A stretch of DNA of 64,000 nucleotides from Kappaphycus alvarezii (GCA_002205965.3 NADL03000762.1:310001-374000); one strand, 5' to 3'; positions 11,501-24,333 are shown, numbered from the stretch's first letter. Notes: generated by a model not told the origin, from the letters alone. Made by a program: numbers and translations.

Positions 11501-13040
11501 CAGTCTCTGGCGACTAAAATTTCAATCTCTCCAAGAAACACAAAATTGATCTGAAAATTCATCATATTTGAGAACTTATATCCAAAATATTGTAAGATTG
11601 CAATATGTTTAGTCTTCTAGTAAAAAATAGATATGTCAACGAAATTGGGTTCCCTCACAAGATAACCCCACTAATACGTTATTTAAGCGGAAAATTGTTC
11701 AAGCGATGTATTTAAGTCGCAAAGACGGTACTTATTCTCATAAACATCGTTAAAGTATAAACTTTAAGTGATTTCTTTGATGTAAATCTACCCTTGATGC
11801 TTTTTCCATGCATTGAAATTGATTATGTTTTTTCCTGTCATGTATTAGTGTCAAAAACATCTGTATTGTAACCCTGATATACCGAAATTCTGCGCATTTA
11901 CATTAGAAAGGGGTTCTAATAGAGTTTAATGGGTTCTGATGACGACTAGGATACCATTACGTGAAATTATTTTGCTGTTCATGGTAATCCAAAATATTTA
12001 TGCTATAAATTTATGCTGCACCAATGGTAGTACTCATGAACCAGAAGTTTATGTATAGTTCATTCTTGATTATTATCTCAAAACATTCTGGACGTGAAAC
12101 AGAGAATTGGATCTACATTAATTTTTTCTTCTTTTTCTGTTTTGCTTTAGAGTATCCATTTAGTGGAAATTTTCCACATATTTGTTTTATTGCTAATATT
12201 GGTAACCAAAATAAAGTGAAAAAAGAAGTCAGGTCGGTCTGTGTTTAGGTTTTGGAAGAAGTAGTAGAGCAAAAGAGTCCAAGATCGTTTGTATGATAAG
12301 AATGCCAGACTATGGGCTCCAAAATACGTTTTAGTGGCTTCAAGTAACTAAATTTGCGATGAGGGTACGATAAGAACAAAACTATACTCAGATTCAGATT
12401 ATTAGGCCCCTTCTGCACCTCAGTATCAATAAAGTGTTTTCTTGAGTAATCCGTTACGTTATGATCATCTATACTGCTCTTTTCTTCGGTTACTACGTCC
12501 TAACTTATGGAAATTCATGCCGCTTTCTATCGACTTCGAAGGTCACTGTAACGGCAGTAATTTGTGTGGAGTCCGAAAATGATTTTTTACCCCTTTTACC
12601 GTTCTTTTCGGTGACCAAGAAGATTAATGGTTAAGCAGACGACAAGGATATTTTCCTCATTGAATTAGAACTAGACACCAGAAATACAATTAGACAATTG
12701 AAGCGGGCAGCAAAAGCTATACAGCTCTCCTGAACTTCGACAAAAACAACATAAATCGATGGAAAAAAGAGAATTCACTGCTTCGAGGATCTCTAACAGG
12801 ATAACAGAAGGCTTGGTGTTTGGTAGTGGTGGTTTATGTCCCTGATGGTGATGATGGTGTGGCCAGAGTCCTGACTAGGCGTACAGTCCAGACCAAAAAC
12901 CTCTTTGACTCCAGTTTACATATGAGATGCACGAGAAATCAAAAACGTGAAATATGATTACCGAATAGCCCTTATAGATTCATGTTGTCCGTTTTTTATT
13001 CCTGCAGCGCTGTGCCGCCGTGCTATATACTTTTATGTGG
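8587..13040. other. AT-rich stretch without recognisable genes
   Basis: About 4.4 kb with only short ORFs and abrupt AT-rich composition. I could not recognise any protein family on either strand. A weak protein-like reading exists on the minus strand around 10.15-10.34 kb, but it matches nothing I know. Most likely decayed mobile-element or intergenic DNA. Confidence 0.6.
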
Positions 13041-13046
13041 CTGATG

Positions 13047-13145
13047 GTGGCCGGCTTCCTGCGGCCACCAGTTATGCTCCCGAGAGCCATGTACAGTACT
13101 GTGCATGGCTCTGAGCCACAAGTAGGGTGCACTGCACATAAGTGC
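13047..13145. repeat. Cluster of palindromes
   Basis: Two inverted repeats lie close together. GGTGGCCG...CGGCCACC spans 13047-13070 with an 8-nt loop. A 30-bp near-perfect palindrome at 13083-13112 has arms AGAGCCATGTACAGT and ACTGTGCATGGCTCT, with one mismatch and no loop. The second carries a central GTACAGTAC core of the kind repeated at 40.5 kb and 54.5 kb. Confidence 0.85.
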
Positions 13146-13244
13146 AGTAGAGAACGTCTGAAAACAGGCAAATACGGAGCCTACGGGCTTATTTTTGTGT
13201 TTTTCTAGGAACATAGTACCAATTTGTGCATTTTCAAAATTTGC

Positions 13245-13510
13245 GAATCTCTATATAACGGCTGGTCCACTGGGGTACGAGTCTCGACCGGCCAAAAAAC
13301 CAACAACCTAACAACCTAACACCCAAAAACCCAAACACCCACACCCCAAACACCCACACCACAACCGAAAAGTTGCTCTTGTCTTGTCTGTTTTCCTCAA
13401 CGCAGTGGTGCCCCTTGTCTTCTTGGACTTACGGTGTGCATAGGGGGCAGTATCCATTATACTGCAGGTGTCTCTTGTCTCTTTGGACTTTTTGTGCGTA
13501 GCTCAAAGTT
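13245..13510 (+). promoter_or_regulatory. TATA-like box with CA-rich leader and spaced direct repeats
   Basis: CTATATAACGGC near 13252 is followed by a leader rich in CAAC and CCAAAC repeats (13300-13372), resembling a core promoter with an unstructured 5' leader. Downstream, two ~38-bp similar segments (near 13407-13445 and 13465-13502) both read CTTGTCT..TTGGACTT..GTG. No convincing ORF follows, so this could be a piece of an LTR or a promoter whose gene has decayed. Confidence 0.35.
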
Positions 13511-15578
13511 TAAGATGGCAATATCCTAAATGACTGCTAAAATTTAAACTTTCCTGGTACTCGAAAAGGGCGGTCGAAGGCCTGCCCTGCCACTAAGGAC
13601 ACAGAGAGACCACTACGGCTGCTAAATATTGAATCAGAGGGAAGGAATGGCAGGTTCAATTTGGTAGCGGTAGGATACGAGCGAGGTTTAAACAGGTTTA
13701 AAAAAAAAGAAGAAAGGAAAGAAAGGAAAAAAGCACAACAAAAACAAAACCAAATTAAAATAAGTAACCCCATCCAGTACCCGCACAGATTGGTACTATT
13801 ATATACATATTTCATAATACCCAGCCATGGAAAATTATTTTATGGTTCAATTTATATGTTTCACATACAAATGTCGTGTCAGTTGAGTTCTCTAACACGT
13901 ACAGTGTTTTACTGTCAGCATCTCTCCAAGAATGCTATCGGTTCCAATATTTTGTCTATTCAAAGCACTCCGGATCCGGTGTCCATGACTGGCGAGGCAT
14001 CTGTGAACAGCAAAACTGCCATTCTGGTCCTTGCTTTGCGACTACCGAGGAAGGTTTTGGCAGTACCATTCATAGACCATCAGATTAGTTCTACTTTCCA
14101 GCAAATTGATGCATTAAGGGTAATTTCAAGCTTTTGTGGCAGATACTCTCCAAGATAACTTCAGAACTTTCGCTTCGACTCGGATTAACTTTTGAGAGAC
14201 TTCAAAGAAGAGTTATGCATGAGTTGAATGCAAAGGATTATAAGGAAACGACTGTTATAGCTTGAAGCCTAGCGGAAAGCAGATAAAATATTTGCTCGGG
14301 CCAAGCAACTGTTAAGTCGAGTAGGTCACAGATTTACTAACAGGCCAGTCACAACCTCCTTTCAAATAGGTCACAAACCAATTCCAAGTCGTCAGTTGTG
14401 TAGATGTCAAGTGGCCTGAGCTACTCTCATTATAAAATTCGATTGGTATCTTGGCCGTAGAAGTCCAATAACGTCTTCAAGTAGATCAGGGTTCTCCAAT
14501 TTAGTCACCAGCGCTGCAACTGTCATTCTGAAGTTAAATGCTGGGCTAATGAGTCTATGCTTAGTTAAGATAAGATAAAACAGCTCTGATAAAATACAGA
14601 CAGAAATTGACTGCTGAGTTTTTTTCTCGGATCCTCTTGCATAAAGCAAAGATTTCGAAGTAGACCTCAGGCATGTGCAAACTTGAGCCTCTTACTCATC
14701 GCTAGACTTTTTACCGTGGCATCTACACGTATTTTCCACTCGAGCAGCGAGCAATAGCACTTAATTTTGGATCCTATATCACATCCTGAAGTTAATTCGA
14801 ATGTAACGGTCCTTTTTTTGGCAGGCCATAATTTTTCGCAAGATTTGCCTCTCACACGAAGATGCATGTATCGACCCTATGCCTTTACTCTTAGCCAAAA
14901 AACTCTCATTCCTCGATACTTTTTTTCACTCTCAGAACCACGCGGACTTTTCTTCAGTTTTAAAAAAAGATGCTTCGAAACCTCTGTTTATTCGAACCCC
15001 TTTAGTTATAAACTCTTGAACGGGACAATGGCTTATCTTCTCAAGACCACTCAACCACGGTTCCACAGCCATTCAAATACTTTCAGGTACAGATTGAGTT
15101 CGCATCAACCTGGTATCTATGGTCCGAACACAGTCGCTTGAAGTAGTTCCTAGTAGTACCAAAATATCTAATTGATCACCGTAATGGTTTCATTTCAAGT
15201 ACAGAACTCCTTTATGTGGTCTCTTCTGACGAGCAACTTGCACCTGGTCTTCTGCGTCCTATTTTCTTCGCAGGAAATAATGTGTTACATTACAGTACTT
15301 TGCCTACTTTGTCGGCTCGGTCAGCTAAGAGAATCCCTACTGGTTGTGTAAAATCAATTTTCTTTAGATTTAGGCATCGCAATTTTGCACGTACTCATGA
15401 AAATCTAATTCGGAGTCAATCAGTTCTTTTAGAATTTGCATTCCATTGCGATGATTCAGAATCCAAAAAGATCATGTCGTGGCTTATCAAAAAAGTAATA
15501 TATGCATACTGTAGCTCCGCTATCTACCAATTCACGAATAAGCGCAGGAATTAGATGCCATTTTTTACTGCATGATGG

Positions 15579-15608
15579 CCGATCTAGTCGATCAATCGAC
15601 TAGATCGG
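15579..15608. repeat. Perfect 30-bp palindrome, 14-bp arms
   Basis: CCGATCTAGTCGAT and ATCGACTAGATCGG are exact reverse complements separated by CA. It lies in an AT-rich non-coding stretch. It would fold into a strong hairpin in DNA or RNA; it could be a bidirectional terminator, a protein-binding palindrome or an element end. Confidence 0.95.
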
Positions 15609-16756
15609 TTTACAGATATTTGGTGAACACATCCAATCCTGCCTCTCGGGTTCTTTTTCGAACATTTACTTCCCTTTCGCACCCCCTCTAGCAAAATCAA
15701 TTTCCTTATTACAAAAGAAAGAAACCAATATGGCGCGTATTACAAAGAAAGGAAAACGAAAAATACACTCGTTGGCAATAATCAATGATCTCAAATCAGA
15801 AAATTCTTCTTGATCAAAGTAGTGAAAAAATCGCCTCGTGCTTCTCCCAAACTCTGAGAAATCATCCCAAAAACAACTCGAATCGTACTTTAATCGTTTC
15901 GAGAGAAGCGCAGGCTGGAAATGGATAGAAAAGTAGGAAAGAGTGGCCGCGTGTAGGGAATATGTTGCTGTAGTAGAGTACCCCTTCTCTGGTTTTCGAA
16001 GAAAGAAAGACCTGTTTCCGTCACAAGCTCTCCAAGCCTACAAATGCTTCATCACAGACGTACAGCAAAAAAATACAGAAAAGTTCGTACACCCTGAGAA
16101 GACTGGGGAGTCTGTCGTGCACCTAAACCGCAGTCACGTTGTGAAGCAGAGAAATTTGAAGGTATTCGAAGAGCTGTTGAGAAGAACCCTACTGGTTCCC
16201 GAACAGAAGATTAAGTTACTTGCACAGCGACTGTCGTGTTCAATAGAGACGCAAACTTATCACACATGTACAAAATTCTACGTTACTCAACTTTAGATGT
16301 AGGTCCAGATCATATTTTCTAAGACTGCTTTAAAATTTTCAGAACCACTCATTTGTGGTCATAGATGCCGTGATCGAAAGAAAAAGTGAAATGATTAGAT
16401 AAATTCGATGTCGTGGCTTATCTTAACAGTTCTTTAATTTTCGGAATTATCCCCAAGAAAATAGATAACAATTGGAACAAAGCATTTCCAAGGGCTTTCA
16501 AGCAGATTGATACTTTAAAGAGAGTAACAGAGAGTATCGAGAAATTAGCGGAAGTATCCGCGAAACAATTCAAAGCCACTCAGGAGCTTGTACAAGTCGA
16601 ACGAGATACATAAATGCTCTCCTTTTCTCTATCCAGTCACAGACACTGTTTTTAAGCAGTAATAAATGACCATAGCTCAAACAAAACACTTTGAGACCCT
16701 GAAATGATTTTCTAAAATAGACGGAGGATCTGGACCTTCGAGCTACAATAATTGCG

Positions 16757-16798
16757 AAATTATTAATAATTAATAATTAATAATTAATAATATAATTA
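16757..16798. repeat. Microsatellite of TAAT/AATT units
   Basis: A run of TTAATAATTAATAATTAA type repeats of about 40 bp made only of A and T. Confidence 0.9.
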
Positions 16799-17809
16799 TA
16801 CTGTGTGAAACTCCTACAGTGCGTCCACCGCAGGAGTTGTACACACCTGAAATTCAAGGGCTTCTATCGCATAATTCCACCGTATTACTCACAGCCGGCC
16901 GCGAAATGGTAGTAAAAGAGACTCAGAATCTATGTCAAACGGTTTGATTACTATTATGAATTAATCTTGTTGTTTTCTATTGCGTTGTTTAGATTAATGG
17001 TGTACTTGTTTCTTTTTACATTGCGTACATAAACACAATATAAATTGAAAACAACCACCGCGGCTTTTTTATGTTCCTTTTACTGGGATCTAACCTTTGT
17101 CGATCTGGCTCCTTTCGTGGTTGATCAGAGCGTTTTTAATTTTCCTATGTAATCCCCGTACTATCATGTCATCTGCCACTTCATATTTATTTATACCTAT
17201 CACTACCGCCGCGTACCCTAAAGATACAGAGGATAATTTGCAAAATTTGAAGGCTTATCAGAAAGAACAAATGAAAAGCAGTTGAAACTGTAGGCCAAAA
17301 AACTGTATGAGGTGCATTGATTTGCGCATACTATTACGACCTTTCATGTTATTATGGAAAAAGCACCTGAGCTCAAAGCATAAAGGGCATATTCGACTGA
17401 ACACTGTACAAAATAAAATTGCGGAAACTCCGCTCGCGGGCCCAGTATGCTTGGAAATTTACGACTAGAATTCGAAGTTGGTTGGCCTCCTAACTTGACA
17501 AAGCAGCATTAGAAAGCATAAACTCTGCAAAACAGCTGCAACACTAACTTGCACACACTGTATCCTTACAAACTTTGAAAGACCTTCTGTTCATACCTTG
17601 CCCACAATGAGTATATGTCCAGTCTCCGCTTCTGAGCCTCCCAAAAGCGCTATCAAAACAGGCGAAAATGAAATCAATGTACCCCCTATATCTGCGGAGG
17701 AAGCTACGAGAGGCATTCAGCTTCTCGCAGATTCCACAATAGTATAATGTGATTACATTAACCAGTATCAATGAACCCGAGCACCAGAGACATCAAACGA
17801 TGAAGCCGA

Positions 17810-19565
17810 CTGTACTGCCTCGCTTATTGGCGACTTTTTAAAAAAAATAGCAGATGAAGCCAATCAAACAATGATAAAGTTTTCACCAGCAGAAATGGAG
17901 ACACTTTGGGATAATTTGGAATCATTTATGGCTTCCCACTAAAACGTAGGGAGATGTAGAAGATCTTCTATCACTATAAGGAAAGCGCTGTTAATTTTGA
18001 TGACTATTTGAAGCATAGGGGGCAGTAAGAGGTACTGCCAAGACTTTTCCAAATGAAGGCACCTTACTTTGACCAGTTGGTGACTACTCTCATTTTTATT
18101 CTGGCACCATATTATGAGAACATGGACATGGCGGGAACTATGCAGATATGTAAGGCATGCGTGCCTCACGGTAAGTCCCAAAAGTGGGCGGACTTTCACT
18201 AACGAAATGTAGAAAGAAAGACAGAAAAGAAGAAGTGAAAAGGTAGTAGGGCGGAAAGGAAAGCCAAAGGTTCTAACCGAACGGGCTAAATACCCTAAGG
18301 CACTACCAGAGACCCAATTCGTTGGGACAACATGCCCGAGCTCTGGGCGCTTACTTTTGTCGAGGCCGAAAACATTATTACTATACCTAAACTATGATGA
18401 ACTACAGTACAAAAGGCTAACAAACAGAAGAGGTCCTAAAACCGGCCAGACAGGAGTAGTAAAAGTATTTTGACTTCGCTGTGAGAGAAAGGCACAAAAG
18501 TTAGCCCTTGTCCACTCATTTGGTATGTTCTTGTGGCTGATTTGTTACCAAGATAGACGTTGGCCAAGCGTGGGAGATAATAAACAATATCAGCAGCGCC
18601 AGACGGTAGTTGAAGTTAGCTGACAGTAAACTGTACTATAAAGTTGTCGGGTTGTCCACAGTGTTGACACGACCACGGTCACGTGTCATAACTGGCATAT
18701 TTCCACGTGTATGTGTCTTCCATGTCCATGTGCATGAGTTTTCTATGTATATGTGTGTCTCAATGGGTCCCAGTAGTTCACGTTGGCCGTGGGACAGGTG
18801 TCCTGGGTTGATTAGCTATTCGGGAGCTTCCAAAAAATCTGACTAATTAAGGCCCCAGTCTTTCACCTAAAAGAAATAGAAAACAGGGTAGCCAGCATCA
18901 TCATCTGTTTGTTCCAAAAACTGGAAAATATATACACAATGAGTCGCTTTCATCAAGATCGAATACGTTTTGAAATTTTTGGCATGCCGAGAAATGTGAC
19001 AGATGTGAAATTTCAGCTGTGGTTTCGTCTAAGCGGCTGTATCGAGGAAGGTAAGCTGACCTTTAGCGGGAAACTTAAGATGTACAGCTACAAATTTGAA
19101 GTATCGGTGCTGCAGAATGGAATAGCTCCTGAATGCAACGAGAATTTTCCGAGGTCAGTAGCGGAGTTAGAAAGTTTGCAACGCAGGTGCTATTAGCATG
19201 AAAAAGAGCTAAAAAGACTACAGATAAGAATCTTTCGGAGGACGCTGGACTGCTAGCTGACAAGTATCCGTTAGCATGGGGCGTAAATGTTGATAATGGA
19301 TACCATGGGTGTTCTGAGTTTTTAAGAAGCATCTCACCCTTTAAAAAGCCGCCCCCTGGAGCTCTTACTATTAGTCAGGAAAACTTTAATAGGAAGGTTC
19401 CCAGTGATCGGATTATAATCGAATTTTTTTTGTCGCCTGTATGCAATCTTCACATGACTGGCTCGCGAGTGTATGTGGTCAGAAGGATACTACCATGACT
19501 TTAAAAGCTTGGCATAGCATTTAGAAACTTGCATTTGCAATGGCATCCACCTCAAGAGACTGACA
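17810..19565 (+). pseudogene. Decayed DDE transposase (DDE_Tnp_4 / PIF-Harbinger-like)
   Basis: The plus strand reads as a broken transposase. An N-terminal part at 17.85-18.15 kb has FSPAEMETLWDNLE, RRSSITIRKALLILMTI and a FQMKAPYFDQLVTT block, as seen ahead of the catalytic domain in this superfamily. The catalytic part begins in the 95-codon ORF 18909-19196 with NVTDVKFQ (first Asp, codon at 19002) and FSGKLKMYSYKFEVSVLQNG. The second Asp is in VDNGYHG (codon at 19292) and the third acidic residue in DRIIIE (Glu codon at 19421), preceded by FNRKVPSD. The second and third residues are in a different frame from the first, so there is at least one frameshift besides several stops. An unrelated-looking segment at about 18.2-18.85 kb separates the two halves. 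Terminal repeats were not found. It is a DNA-transposon fossil, not active. Confidence 0.75.
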
Positions 19566-19800
19566 GGGAAGGCTTTACTAGGTTGAAAAACATGTTAAGC
19601 AGTATCGCTGATGGTAGTCATGAGCGGCGCAAACGCGTTTCGTAACGCCCCAAGGAGCAGTGTTGCACACGCTTGAATCAGCAATTTCGTTCCAACCAAC
19701 ACGGATTTTGAGCAGAAAAGAATTTCCCGAGCCACTCCCATCCAGAAATGCAACTCGAAGCTGAAGCAGGGTACCTACGTATGCTTTAAAATTTGCAATG

Positions 19801-20460
19801 TGTCAATGAGCTACCATCCTGGGATGGGTTAAATTCAAATATTTTATGCACCCTGGAAAGCCTAAAGCTGCCAAATCTCTTTCAATGAGCTTAACATCTT
19901 GATAATTTAGTTGTTTCAGATATTTTTCGCCGAAATTACTTGATACAATTTTACAAAATACCTGCAAGTAATGTGGTGCCATACCCTTGGAAACATGAAA
20001 AATTTCATCGCCAAAGTCTGCTGGTAGTGCATATGCGACGAATCGAAATGTAGCTATTACTTTTAGAAGCGGGGATGTTCCAAAACGTCCAGTCGCCTCC
20101 GGTCTCATTACCTTTCGGAGCTACTGTGACTGAGCCACGAAAATGCATACTCGATTGAAAACAGAGCAACGCATTATAAACCGCCTTTAAAATACATGTT
20201 CTGATTGCTCTGGTTCTCTTTGAGTAGTACCAGCAGGAGCTTGATCATGAGGCCAGAGGTACGTAACCATCTAATGTTGTTGAGCGTCCTCGTGATTGCA
20301 GTGCACTTTCTCTGCCTTTTCTAGGACTGAACCATACCTTACTGCCTTCAAAAAAGTATAACATAGCAACAATATTCACTTCTTGCCAAAAAGTGGCCGC
20401 AAAAGCTTCCTGTTCGCCAAAATCTGTCGCTCTAAATATCAAATGTGCAGCTTCCTTCAT
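19801..20460 (-). pseudogene. PIF/Harbinger-type transposase fragment
   Basis: The 101-aa open segment at 19801-20108 on the minus strand reads ATGRFGTSPLLKVIATFR, AYALPADFGDE, APHYLQVFCKIV and AALGFPGCI. This is the conserved order GR-G-S-LQK-TAA-R-LAYG-PAD..DE ... FC..V ... GFPG found in plant-type Harbinger (HARBI1-like) transposases, just ahead of the first catalytic Asp; the usual GxIDCxHW that should follow GFPG is degraded (KYLNLTHP). A further open segment at 20245-20460 lies upstream on the same strand and may be its N-terminal part. It faces the DDE pseudogene at 17.8-19.6 kb tail to tail. Broken and partial. Confidence 0.7.
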
Positions 20461-21346
20461 TTTAAAAACGAAATTTTATTCTTTTGGTTGCGCACTGCGG
20501 TGATAAGTATATTTCGCAAAAAACTAGAAGAGACAGGAAGAGACAGGGCGTGCTCAACGTAGTAGGAAAGGGTGATTGGGAACAATAGGGAACTCTGGTT
20601 GCACAAAGTAGGTATGGAATATATTTCGCAAAGGTTTTTGTTGCACTTGCTCAGGGGCCCATCGATTACACACTTTAGGGCGGTTCTGTTGCACACAGCT
20701 GGATTTCGTGGGTGCACATGGGAGGGAAACGGGGTTCAAACTGCGATTTCTGGAGAGGAATGCACAAAAACACTGTGTATAAGGGGTGATTTTCACCTCT
20801 CATAGCGAGAAATTTCACACACAGAAAGCGGGGAAAGGACAATCAAGCTAAGGAAAAGGTGCAAACAAGCCGGTCGAAGGGCTGGACTGGGCGCGCATGG
20901 TTGTATGGCAATAGTGACTTTCTCTGTTTTTGAATCTAGTTTCGAGGATGGAGAGAAGCCTCGAAACAGCTTAGGATTAAGAAAAGCGATGGTGGAAAGT
21001 AGCGGGAAGAGCTCAGAGGACACGGAAGACCCAATGAGAATCAGTAAAGGAGAGACAGTGGGAATACAGACAGAACAGGGGCACGGATAGAGCAGGTGCA
21101 GTGACGCAAATCGTCAAGAACGGGATTAAGTGAAAGGGTGTTTTGCCCAGACAGAAGTGAATCACCGAATAAGGTTCCTTTGTATCCCGCAAGAGATTGA
21201 TACCTGCGTTGTCCGAACGAAGATGCTTGACTCCGACCTTTGATCTAAATGGACTCTTCTAGAACTGCCAATGGGCTCACTACAATTGTTCTTCAATTGA
21301 ATTTGGATCGCGCAACAAGAAGTGTTGCTCTAAGTCACCGTGAATA
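20461..21346. other. No recognisable gene
   Basis: Short ORFs on both strands only. I see no domain, repeat boundary or RNA gene to report. Confidence 0.5.
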
Positions 21347-21640
21347 CTATATGATGAGAGAAATGAATAAAGAAAATGAAATGCTCGCACTTTTTATCTC
21401 CTTATTGGGCCATGAGTACCCTCTCCCCTTTCTTTTTCTTTTTCTTTCTACCTCTAAGATTCGGCCCCCCTTTGCTTTTGTATGAGGCCTAGGCACCTTC
21501 AGCATACAGTAACGAGCCAGTGTGAGCCCCACGTCGGGGCAACTGTCCTCCTTGTATGCACTCCCCGGCTTACGGCCGCACAGTTATTTTTCCTTTTGAA
21601 AATCACACAGGCCCCACTCTATAACGCACCGGTCTCAACA
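21347..21640 (-). repeat. Left terminal repeat (LTR-like) of Gypsy-1
   Basis: Resembles 25745-25985 in the same orientation. Shared landmarks are TTGGGCCA, GTACC, a long TTTCTTTTT pyrimidine tract, a GCCCCC block, TTTTATATG-like, and ACAGTA-C-AGC. The two segments flank the minus-strand Gypsy internal region, so they are read as its LTRs. Divergence is high, so the insertion is old. Confidence 0.5.
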
Positions 21641-22732
21641 CAACGCACCATCATCGCCACAAAGATTCGCCTAACCGCAGCGTTACAGTCTTCTGCACCA
21701 CAACGCTACGTCCTCCAGCACCACAACTCGACGGCATCCATTCTCTGCTTCGCCCTTCTCCTCACACGGCCCTCTGGAAATAGTCCCCTTGTCCGCTCTG
21801 CGATCTCCACGCAGTGCAGCCTCCTGGATTAGACACCATCGAAAGACTGAAGCGTAGTCCTAAACCCCCGGTACACGCAAGTGTCATCAGGCGGCGCAGA
21901 AGTGTGCGTAGTCGTGATGTGTTTCGCATTGTGTGCTGTTTCGTCTGATCGCGGCGTGGGTTGAAGAGCATCGCCTTTTTCTCCTCTTCCGTATCCCCCC
22001 TTACTCCTGAACATCCCAAATTCTCGGATCCTGGTAGCAGCTTCCCTTCTATCTGCCCTCTTCCATTGTTTATTCCTTCTCTTCATCATTCTTGTCGCGC
22101 ACAAATCGTTCATGTCGCGCACAAATGTTTGAATAAGTGAGTAGTACGATTCAAATAAGAACAAGCCTTCGCGAATGAATTTGTTTGCGCGTAACCCGGC
22201 CCGTCGATGAAACCAATTCGTACCGTGGGTGATCAGCTTTGGTTACATGGCTCGGATCGTAGAAGTATGATTAAAATGCGACAAATACGCGGTTCTTATT
22301 AAGGTAGTACCAGATGACAATAGCAATTCATCTCTCCGGCGATTTTTTTCTCCTTCTCCGTTCGCACCCTTGATTCAATGGACTTAGAAGCCGCAGCACT
22401 GCGCATAATCGACTCGCAAAAAGAACCGAGTAGCTTCTGATGATTTCCTGCATCAGTGCAAAGCGCCATTGTTTCATTCGCTGACGTCTTCGAGTTCATG
22501 CCATACATAGGACGGAACGGAGAAGGGATCGGGCCACGATCACGAAGACGGTACCTGTAAAGAACTTGTGGAAGTACCTTTGCCTAATTTCCTCCATTTT
22601 CCACTATCTACTTCTTATTAGCATTCTCGCTCGTCCGAAACATCCTCTACGCCCTCCTCTACGCCCTCCTGTTTGCCATAAGAGCGTAAGTTAGTACTGC
22701 CTTCCACTCCAGGCCCTCACCTTGCATTATTC

Positions 22733-23912
22733 TTGCACCAATCCTGCACCGAGGCGGCTATGAAGGCGTTGGGATTGTCTCAAACAATCCTCCTGAGCGG
22801 TCCGGACGGAATAATTATCTCCTTCTGGATGAATAGTACAACGGTACTCGCTGTCGAATCCTCTGTTGCAATCGCCGTCGGCCATCCTGTGAGATGTTCC
22901 ACGGTGATCAGCAGAAACTTTTCTGGGTGTACGAAGGCAATAAAAAATATCTCAAAAAATCCAGTGACCGGTGCTAGCAGGATCTTTTGGTACTTCGTAA
23001 GTCTCTTCATATGTTGAAAACTTTCGCATGAAGTAAGATAATCCGTCAGATCGCGATAGACTCCGGGCCACCAGAAGCCATCTGTTACTAATTTTATTGT
23101 CGAGCGCACGTTAAAATGCACAGTATAATCATGGGACGTAGTAAAACCTTCCGCATGCTTGCCAGGAGGCGGCACAATTCGAATGCCATAATTCTCCCTA
23201 TGGAACAAAGTTTCGATCCACAGGATGAATTTCTTTGCACTTCGCCTTGTAATGAATCTCTCCTTTTGATCTGTCTCTTGAACATGCTACCCCGCCAAGA
23301 ACCTTGTTACTTCCATAAATTGTGACTGCAAATTGCATAGCTCCGAGTTTTCCCATTGAAAGGTGGCAACGAGACCCTCCGTCAAGTCTTCATCTACCCC
23401 CTTACCTCCTTCTTCTATGGACCGACGAGAGAGGTGAACAGCCGCCCCATTCGAAGACCCCGGGCGGTACTTAACATCTAAGTTGTACTAGACCATCAGA
23501 TCTAACCTTCGTGGCAACCTTCCGCTAATATCCTTCTTCTTAAACAAGATTTGCAAAGCATGTTGATTAGTGTAAAAGACAAAGGGTTTCCCAGAGAGTA
23601 GGTGGACCCGAACTTTTTTCAGCGCTAGCACGAAACCAGGCACTTCTCTTTCGCTGGTTGAGTACAGGGGCTCTTGCTATGTATTTGCACGAAACTCGAA
23701 CTGAATCTTGTGAACCTTTCAATCTCCCTCTTCTGGGCCAGCACAATTTCTAGCGGTGTCGAGGACGCATTTGATTCAACAAAGAATGCGGATCCAAAGT
23801 CAGAAAAGGAAAGAACAGGCAGTGTTGTTAGCTTTTTCTTGAGATTCTCGAGAAAATCCTGTGCCTCTTCTTTCCATTTAAGAGAATCCTTCAAGGACAT
23901 GGCAGTATGCAA
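22733..23912 (-). pseudogene. Gypsy-1 RNase H and integrase region
   Basis: The RNase H part shows the Gypsy F..LK..LT..PVL....F...F-V-S-AS...ATVLAQ pattern. The integrase part shows the zinc-binding H...C..C segment, FWWPGVYRDLTDYL and a core-like FIAFVHPEKFLLITVEHLTGWPTA block. Order and strand agree with the gag and protease parts further right. Confidence 0.75.
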
Positions 23913-24333
23913 CAGTGCAGAAATTTTTGCGAAATTCCTAAAAAACCGGCAGTATTACTCAAAAAAACTGAGGAAAATCCTGAGCTTAGTTACATTCTTC
24001 GGAGCAGAAGCCTCCAAAATTTACCTGATCTTATCTGCATCCACTTTCACCCCAGCGTCGTCGACTTCTTGCCGAGCAGCTTTACCTCCGATTGAGCGGA
24101 GCTGGATCTGGTCACTTTGATCTTCAAGTTTACCTTCTTAATCCTTTCGAAGCCTTCCATGCAAGGCCGCCAGAGAATCCAATATCGGACTTCTGATAAT
24201 TGAATCGCGCGGGGCGTTACGCAACATTGAAAGGTTCAACGTCAAGACCAGCTGTCCATAAGATACTGAAGCCACTTCCACGCAAACGACGACTTGGACA
24301 ACCTTCCAGTTCGCAACGGTTACTTGAAGGTCC

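Larger units (their letters stand above)
13511..17800. other. AT-rich stretch without recognisable genes
   Basis: ORFs of 60-165 codons occur (for example 13661-14158 plus, 14767-15141 plus, 15943-16296 plus) but none matches a family I know and several overlap equally good ORFs on the other strand. The 66-aa ORF at 16413-16613 has a predicted coiled-coil-like C-terminus (repeated Lys/Glu/Val heptads); it may belong to the DDE element that starts at 17.8 kb, which is speculation. A perfect palindrome lies at 15579-15608 and an AATT-type microsatellite at 16757-16798. Confidence 0.5.

Noticed and set aside
12980-13214. Three overlapping ~62-codon ORFs on both strands
   Set aside because: They come from a cluster of palindromes, which keeps several frames open at once; no domain in any.
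13300-13372. Telomere-like CCTAAC/CCCAAAC tract
   Set aside because: The units are irregular (CAACCTAA, CCCAAACA, CCACACC) and not a tandem telomeric array; it fits a CA-rich leader better.
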